This document shows, one piece after another, positions 31,393 through 34,708 of a stretch of 34,708 bases of DNA (the stretch's first letter is position 1; each line of letters starts with the position of its first letter). The stretch comes from Candidatus Woesearchaeota archaeon. GTDB taxonomy: Archaea > Nanobdellota > Nanobdellia > Woesearchaeales > JACPBV01. Both the position numbers and the translations under genes were made by a program. The notes under the pieces were generated by a model. That model had not been told where the DNA came from, made no database searches, and was given only the letters and a program-made list of their open reading frames with translations. The stretch lies in contig JAHWIN010000019.1 in assembly GCA_019322475.1 (NCBI GenBank), forward strand, positions 1 to 34,708, written 5' to 3'.

Positions 31393-31424
31393 GAATTGCT
31401 CAATTATTGATGTCTTTTATTATA
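31330..31424. repeat. Kissing-hairpin dispersed element, copy B
   Basis: Stem 1: AGCAAAGAGCA (31333-31343) with TGCTCTTTGCT (31366-31376), perfect 11 bp, 22-nt loop as in copy A. Stem 2: TAATAAAAGGCAT (31380-31392) with ATGTCTTTTATTA (31410-31422), identical to copy A, 17-nt loop. Loop 1 TTGAGCAAT (31351-31359) and loop 2 ATTGCTCAA (31395-31403) are perfectly complementary over 9 nt. By hand count the copies differ by about 13 substitutions and one indel in 95 nt; in stem 1 four pairs differ and all remain Watson-Crick. It lies between the convergent tmk and pilin-like genes. Confidence 0.85.
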
Positions 31425-31442
31425 GATTCCCTAACAAAAAAC

Positions 31443-31838
31443 CTATTTAGCAGTATACTGGAACTGGGAAGTATAATATGCCTCTGGGCTGTCCTGTTTT
31501 TCGCCTGTATCCGCTATATTCACTTCTGCCCTTTTATTCCCAAACAAAATCTCCCATTTCCATATCATAGCAAGAGCCACTACAGTAGAGCAGATTATAA
31601 GTATTGGAAGCGTCCAGCTTCTCTTAACAACAGTCTTCTCTATCACAGGAATCTTATGGCACGCAAAATCAGAGCCGCAATAGTGGTCATTGCCGCATTC
31701 CTTATCTGACCTGCACTCCCTGCTGTTTATGTTTATCAGCCAGCCTATAAAGACCAAAGCTATCAAGATTACTATAATTACAGTAAATCCAACCTGTGCC
31801 CTCTTATTGCCCATAAGCCTGACGTTCAAAAAAACCAC
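31443..31838 (-). CDS. Pilin-like membrane protein with Cys-rich extracellular loop
   Basis: 131 residues from GTG 31838; a Met at residue 9 (ATG 31814, MGNKRAQVGF) is an equally good start and gives the usual short basic n-region. KRAQVGFTVIIVILIALVFI is a class III signal peptide-type helix of archaeal pilins. It is followed by a Cys-rich loop (C42, C47 and others in ECRSDKECGNDHYCGSDFAC) and a second membrane helix (about 75-95). GNKRAEV reappears after the second helix, echoing GNKRAQV at the start. Two helices bracket a small disulphide-rich domain outside the cell. TATATAAATC-like sequence lies near 31860-31870. Function unknown. Confidence 0.65.
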   Translation of the reverse strand: MVFLNVRLMGNKRAQVGFTVIIVILIALVFIGWLININSRECRSDKECGNDHYCGSDFACHKIPVIEKTVVKRSWTLPILIICSTVVALAMIWKWEILFGNKRAEVNIADTGEKQDSPEAYYTSQFQYTAK

Positions 31839-31903
31839 CAGGCTATAGGATAAGTTTTAGCTATATAAATCTTTCTTTTTTAACTACTATAAAATAAGAA
31901 CTT

Positions 31904-32023
31904 CTAAAGATTATCCTTTGCCTCTTCCTCGTCCTCTTCCTCTGCCCTCTTGACAAAAAATTTATCTAAGTTTGTATTCTTCCTTATAGTATTGTAGCTT
32001 ATCTTTGGTTTTTGGTATGCCAT
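31904..32023 (-). CDS. Short charged protein of 39 residues after dut
   Basis: MAYQKPKISYNTIRKNTNLD opens a 39-residue frame whose second half is highly acidic (RAEEEDEEEAKD). It starts 1 nt after the dut stop, the same tight spacing as other real gene pairs in this window, and its codon use is ordinary. No domain is recognisable. Supported by position and composition only. Confidence 0.45.
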   Translation of the reverse strand: MAYQKPKISYNTIRKNTNLDKFFVKRAEEEDEEEAKDNL

Positions 32024-32024
32024 A

Positions 32025-32459
32025 TTAATCATGTCCTGTGCTTCCAAACCCTCCCTCTCCCCTGGAAGTATCATCTAAGCCATCAACCTCTTCAAATTCA
32101 GCTTCCTCCACCTTATTGAAGACCATCTGGGCTATCTTTTTCTGCTTCTCTACTCTAAACTCTTCATTCCCGTGATTTATCACTATACACCCTATCTCTC
32201 CCCTGTAGCCGCTGTCTACAGTTCCCGGAGTGTTGCAGATGCTTATCCCCTGCTTAAGCGCAAGCCCTGACTTGGGCCTTACCTGTGCCTCATAACCTGC
32301 TGGAATCGCTATCCTTATCCCTGTAGACACCAAAACCCGTTCCCCCGGATTTACCACATAGTCCTCTGTAGAATAAAGGTCAAGCCCTGCATCCCCCTTA
32401 TGGGCATATTGGGGTATTATTGCATTATCCTTTATTTTTTCTATCTTTACCTTGATCAT
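32025..32459 (-). CDS. dut: Deoxyuridine triphosphatase (dUTPase)
   Basis: 144 residues from ATG 32459. An in-frame upstream ATG at 32552 would add 31 residues (MQTICLVLYFLYPHSL...) that are not part of the family and would span the TATA box, so the inner start is chosen. Trimeric dUTPase motifs: GDAGLDLYS, RPKSGLA, GTVDSGYRGEIG (catalytic Asp and Tyr), KIAQMVF, and the C-terminal RGEGGFGSTG. Supplies dUMP for ThyX and keeps uracil out of DNA. Confidence 0.93.
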   Translation of the reverse strand: MIKVKIEKIKDNAIIPQYAHKGDAGLDLYSTEDYVVNPGERVLVSTGIRIAIPAGYEAQVRPKSGLALKQGISICNTPGTVDSGYRGEIGCIVINHGNEEFRVEKQKKIAQMVFNKVEEAEFEEVDGLDDTSRGEGGFGSTGHD

Positions 32460-32496
32460 CTTAATTAAGAAATGTCGCAATAATATCTCATGCCTG

Positions 32497-32509
32497 CTTA
32501 TATTTAAAG
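32497..32509 (-). promoter_or_regulatory. TATA box of dut
   Basis: CTTTAAATATAAG on the minus strand, centred 44 nt before the ATG at 32459 and inside the longer open frame. This supports the shorter dut product. Confidence 0.55.
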
Positions 32510-32604
32510 AATGTGGATATAAAAAATATAAGACTAAACATATAGTTTGCAAAGATTATATTTTTACCATCTTATAAGTGACAAAAATAGCCCCTAAAAA
32601 AATA

Positions 32605-33102
32605 TCAGGAAGCCTTAAAGTCCATGATAGACTTGAGGCTTTTTTCCAGCAGCTTGCCGTTTGAAGAATCAACCTTAAAGTTAAGTGTCTTGAAGCTCTG
32701 CGTAACATAGGTTATGTTATAGACCTGGCCTATCTCCAGTCTCTGCAGGATCGTGATTATCTTAAAAGGAACCTCATTGCTGTATTCCTTTGCCTGGGTC
32801 TTCTCTGCAGTCTGCAAAGCCTCGGTTATGTCTACCTTTATCTTATCCTTCTCAAGCTTTCTTATCTTAGCGTCAGGCCTCTTGAATATGTTCTCTGTCT
32901 CAGCTATTTTTATGCTCTCAGGGATTATTATAAAGGTGGTTATAGTATCATCAGGATTATAGTATCCTGCCTGCCAGTCATCCTTGTTTGCGTCATCCAG
33001 CATCTTAAAGACATGCGCCAGGAAAGATTCTTTATTCCTGCTATGCCATTCCTTGAATTCCTTGTCTTCTTCAAGCCTGTTAAGAACTTCAATTATCTCC
33101 AT
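32605..33102 (-). CDS. Conserved protein of unknown function (165 residues)
   Basis: Soluble alpha/beta protein. N-terminal helix (EVLNRLEEDKEFKEWHSRNK) with SFLAHVFKMLDD, then GYYNPDDTITTFIIIPESIK, a charged middle and a C-terminal FKIITILQRLEIGQVYNITY. No signal peptide or membrane helix. The WQAGYYNPDDT... IGQVYNITYVTQSFKTLNFK layout suggests a ligand-binding sheet, but I do not recognise a family. It is expressed divergently from the VOC gene, apparently from one shared TATA element. Confidence 0.7.
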   Translation of the reverse strand: MEIIEVLNRLEEDKEFKEWHSRNKESFLAHVFKMLDDANKDDWQAGYYNPDDTITTFIIIPESIKIAETENIFKRPDAKIRKLEKDKIKVDITEALQTAEKTQAKEYSNEVPFKIITILQRLEIGQVYNITYVTQSFKTLNFKVDSSNGKLLEKSLKSIMDFKAS

Positions 33103-33126
33103 ATTAGCCTAAAAGAAAAGATTAAT

Positions 33127-33135
33127 AATTTAAAT
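33127..33135. promoter_or_regulatory. Shared palindromic TATA element between divergent leaderless genes
   Basis: ATTTAAAT (33128-33135) is self-complementary and centred about 27 nt before the VOC ATG (33158) on the plus strand and about 30 nt before the ATG at 33102 on the minus strand. A single TBP site seems to serve both directions, with orientation left to flanking BREs. Confidence 0.5.
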
Positions 33136-33157
33136 ATGTTTGTATTCTATTCTGATT

Positions 33158-33598
33158 ATGAGATTAGGCCATATGACCTTGGTTGTAAGCGATGTAGAAA
33201 AAAGCAAGCAGTTCTATAAAAAAGCGTTAGGCCTTGACCCCGGTTTCGAGAAAGAGATATATGGGGAGCATTACTCCAGGGTTACCGGATTTCCTGGATT
33301 AAGGCTGAAGTTTGCAGTGCTTAAGCTGCCTGGCTCAAAGGCTGTTCTGGAGTTGGCGCAGTTCATAAGCCCCCAGCAAAAGACACATCCTGATTTTAGG
33401 CATATCGCTTTTGAAGTAGACGATATAGATGCCCTCTTCAAAAAGCTAAAAGGGCTTGGCATGATTGCAGTTTCTGAGCCGGTTACAATATCCGGCCAGG
33501 GAAAGGGGTTGGATGGAAAAAGGTTCTTTTATTTCAAAGACCCTGATGGAAACCTTATAGAAGCCTATAACAAGACAGAAGGCCTTTATTCTGGATGA
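33158..33598 (+). CDS. VOC (glyoxalase/dioxygenase fold) protein
   Basis: 146 residues from ATG 33158; an in-frame TTG at 33140 lies within 10 nt of the TATA element and is rejected. One complete paired beta-alpha-beta-beta-beta fold: first half GHMTLVVSDVEKSKQFYKKA, second half FRHIAFEVDDIDALFKKL and FKDPDGNLIEAY. Metal ligands of the superfamily are visible: H5, the Glu of VLELAQF, H of FRHIAF and E of NLIEAY. This set fits a lyase or dioxygenase such as glyoxalase I; the substrate cannot be named. Its stop TGA is directly followed by the GTG of taw1. Confidence 0.88.
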   Translation: MRLGHMTLVVSDVEKSKQFYKKALGLDPGFEKEIYGEHYSRVTGFPGLRLKFAVLKLPGSKAVLELAQFISPQQKTHPDFRHIAFEVDDIDALFKKLKGLGMIAVSEPVTISGQGKGLDGKRFFYFKDPDGNLIEAYNKTEGLYSG

Positions 33599-34537
33599 GT
33601 GCCTCACAGGTTAAAAGAAATGATAAAAGAAAAAAAGTCAAAAGATCTCTATAACCAGGGATACAGGATAGTTGGAAAACACAGCAGCGTAAAAGCCTGC
33701 CTATGGGCAAAAAGATCTCTAAAAGGGGAGGGCCATTGCTATAAGCAGGAATTCTATGACAGCATAAGCCATAGGTGTGTGCAGATGACCCCTGCCCTTG
33801 ATGTATGCACCCACCGGTGCCTTTTCTGCTGGAGAGATGTAGAATTCACAAAGCCTGTATGGAAAGGAGGGGCTGATGACCCTAAAGATATAGTTGATGG
33901 CTGCATCAAAGCAAACACAAAATATCTTGAAGGTTTTGGAGGCAACAAAAAGACAGATTGGAAAAAATTTAAGGAGATAGATAAGCCCCAGCAGTTCGCC
34001 ATCTCATTGTCAGGAGAGCCGACACTCTACCCCAAGCTTCCGGAGCTCATCCTGGAACTCCGAAAAAGAAATATCAACCAGTTCCTTGTAACAAATGGAA
34101 CATCCCCTTCTATGCTGAAAAAGCTGCTGGACAGGAAAGCAGAGCCTACTCAGGCCTATATCACCCTGCCTGCGCCTGACAAAAAAACCTATCTAAAGGT
34201 ATGCAGGCCGCTGATAAAAGATGGATGGGAAAAGATAGATAAGTCCTTGAGTATGCTAAAAGATTTCAAAAGAAACGTCATAAGGCTGACCCTTATCAAG
34301 GATATAAGCATGATAAGGCCTGAACTCTATGCAAAGATTATAAAAAAGCACCAGCCATTGTTTGTAGAGGCAAAGGCGTACATGTTTGTAGGATACTCCC
34401 AAAAAAGGCTGGACATAAGCAATATGCCATTCCATGAGGAAGTAAAAGAGTTCTCCAGAAAGCTTGCTGAATTCTCCGGCTATAAGATAAAGGATGAAAA
34501 AAAGGAATCAAGGGTCGTCCTTCTCTCAAGAGATTAA
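33599..34537 (+). CDS. taw1: tRNA 4-demethylwyosine synthase Taw1 (TYW1-like)
   Basis: 312 residues, GTG start abutting the VOC stop (an ATG seven codons later is possible). Radical SAM enzyme that builds the tricyclic wyosine base at G37 of tRNA-Phe from m1G37 and pyruvate. Radical SAM cluster C70-x3-C74-x2-C77 (CTHRCLFCWRD); second cluster C34, C47, C60, with the 13-13-10 spacing of the TYW1 family; ISLSGEPTLYPKLPEL, LVTNGTSP, YAKIIKKHQP and EAKAYMFVGYSQKRL follow. No flavodoxin domain, as in archaea. Confidence 0.95.
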   Translation: MPHRLKEMIKEKKSKDLYNQGYRIVGKHSSVKACLWAKRSLKGEGHCYKQEFYDSISHRCVQMTPALDVCTHRCLFCWRDVEFTKPVWKGGADDPKDIVDGCIKANTKYLEGFGGNKKTDWKKFKEIDKPQQFAISLSGEPTLYPKLPELILELRKRNINQFLVTNGTSPSMLKKLLDRKAEPTQAYITLPAPDKKTYLKVCRPLIKDGWEKIDKSLSMLKDFKRNVIRLTLIKDISMIRPELYAKIIKKHQPLFVEAKAYMFVGYSQKRLDISNMPFHEEVKEFSRKLAEFSGYKIKDEKKESRVVLLSRD

Positions 34538-34539
34538 GA

Positions 34540-34708
34540 TCATATCTCTATTATCTTGCCAAAAGGCCCTGGATTTATGAGCCTGCTCTTCCCCAGCTTA
34601 TCTTCTTTCCCTGCATTCTCATGCAGATGCCCGCAGATCACCAGTTCAGGCTTTGCCTTCATTATAAAATTCCTGATGCTCTTATTTCCGCATGCCTTCC
34701 CATAGATC
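34540..34708 (-). CDS. Metallophosphoesterase (calcineurin-like), C-terminal part
   Basis: The last 55 codons of a minus-strand gene whose start lies beyond the right edge. GHLHE carries the final metal-binding His residues of calcineurin-like phosphoesterases and INPGPFGK follows as in the Icc-related group. It converges with taw1, stops 2 nt apart. The N-terminal metal ligands cannot be checked. Confidence 0.8.
   Translation of the reverse strand, partial: IYGKACGNKSIRNFIMKAKPELVICGHLHENAGKEDKLGKSRLINPGPFGKIIEI

Noticed and set aside
32460..32552. N-terminal extension of dUTPase as a membrane or signal segment.
   Set aside because: It contains the TATA box and has no counterpart in the family; the inner ATG gives a normal-length enzyme.
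1..34708. CRISPR array, rRNA genes, insertion sequence or prophage.
   Set aside because: No regularly spaced direct repeats, no rRNA-like stretches, and no transposase, integrase or phage structural gene found on either strand.

Overview
The window reads as a chromosomal segment of an AT-rich archaeon with a small, tightly packed genome, most likely a DPANN lineage of the Woesearchaeota/Pacearchaeota kind. The archaeal assignment is firm: it carries aRF1, aIF5B, EF-1 beta, prefoldin beta, RNA polymerase subunit P, ribosomal protein L37Ae, UPF0147, DUF371, Trm1, Taw1, RtcB, BHB-type tRNA introns, and TATA boxes placed 25-30 nt before start codons (leaderless mRNAs). The DPANN placement is inferred from gene style (small pilin-like proteins, double-domain ThyX, very short intergenic gaps) and was not tested.

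Layout. 1-3835 (minus) is a large modular secreted surface protein running off the left edge. 4285-5321 (plus) holds two paralogous three-helix membrane proteins and a pilin-like protein, with palindromes between them. 5311-6382 (minus) is a translation/transcription operon L37Ae-rpoP-pfdB-UPF0147, preceded by a tRNA-Pro gene that I read as interrupted by two non-canonical introns. 6701-10094 (plus) carries aRF1, a DUF45/SprT-like metallopeptidase and RtcB. 10171-11832 (minus) carries a membrane-anchored Cys-rich protein, an intron-containing tRNA-Thr, a small zinc-finger gene and a conserved 143-residue protein. 12029-19562 (plus) has nadC-nadX, topA, a secreted Lon-like protease, a PLD lipoprotein and DUF371. 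19545-21762 (minus) is aIF5B with a PUA-domain protein; trm1 (plus) faces EF-1 beta and its zinc-ribbon partner. 23495-28724 (minus) is a pyrimidine operon pyrB-pyrI-pyrD-pyrK-pyrC-pyrE. 29092-31070 (plus) is thyX-tmk. 31095-32459 (minus) has a decayed gene fragment, a pilin-like gene, a 39-residue ORF and dut. The right end has a conserved unknown gene, a VOC protein, taw1 and the C-terminus of a metallophosphoesterase.

The genes fit together in two themes. Pyrimidine and thymidylate supply is concentrated here: UMP synthesis (pyr operon, lacking carAB and pyrF in view), dUTP hydrolysis (dut), dTMP synthesis (thyX) and dTMP phosphorylation (tmk). RNA maturation is the other: RtcB would join exons of the intron-bearing tRNAs, and Trm1 and Taw1 modify tRNA.

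Two signals stand out as possibly undescribed. First, a dispersed element of about 95 nt (25447-25540 and 31330-31424) folds into two hairpins whose loops are complementary to each other; four stem pairs differ between copies and all four changes are compensatory. Copy A sits inside the pyr operon between pyrK and pyrC and is joined to a third long hairpin with the same loop motif that swallows the pyrK stop codon. Second, the tRNA-Pro gene has an intron between acceptor-stem positions 3 and 4, whose splicing motif uses the 5' leader, plus a T-loop intron.
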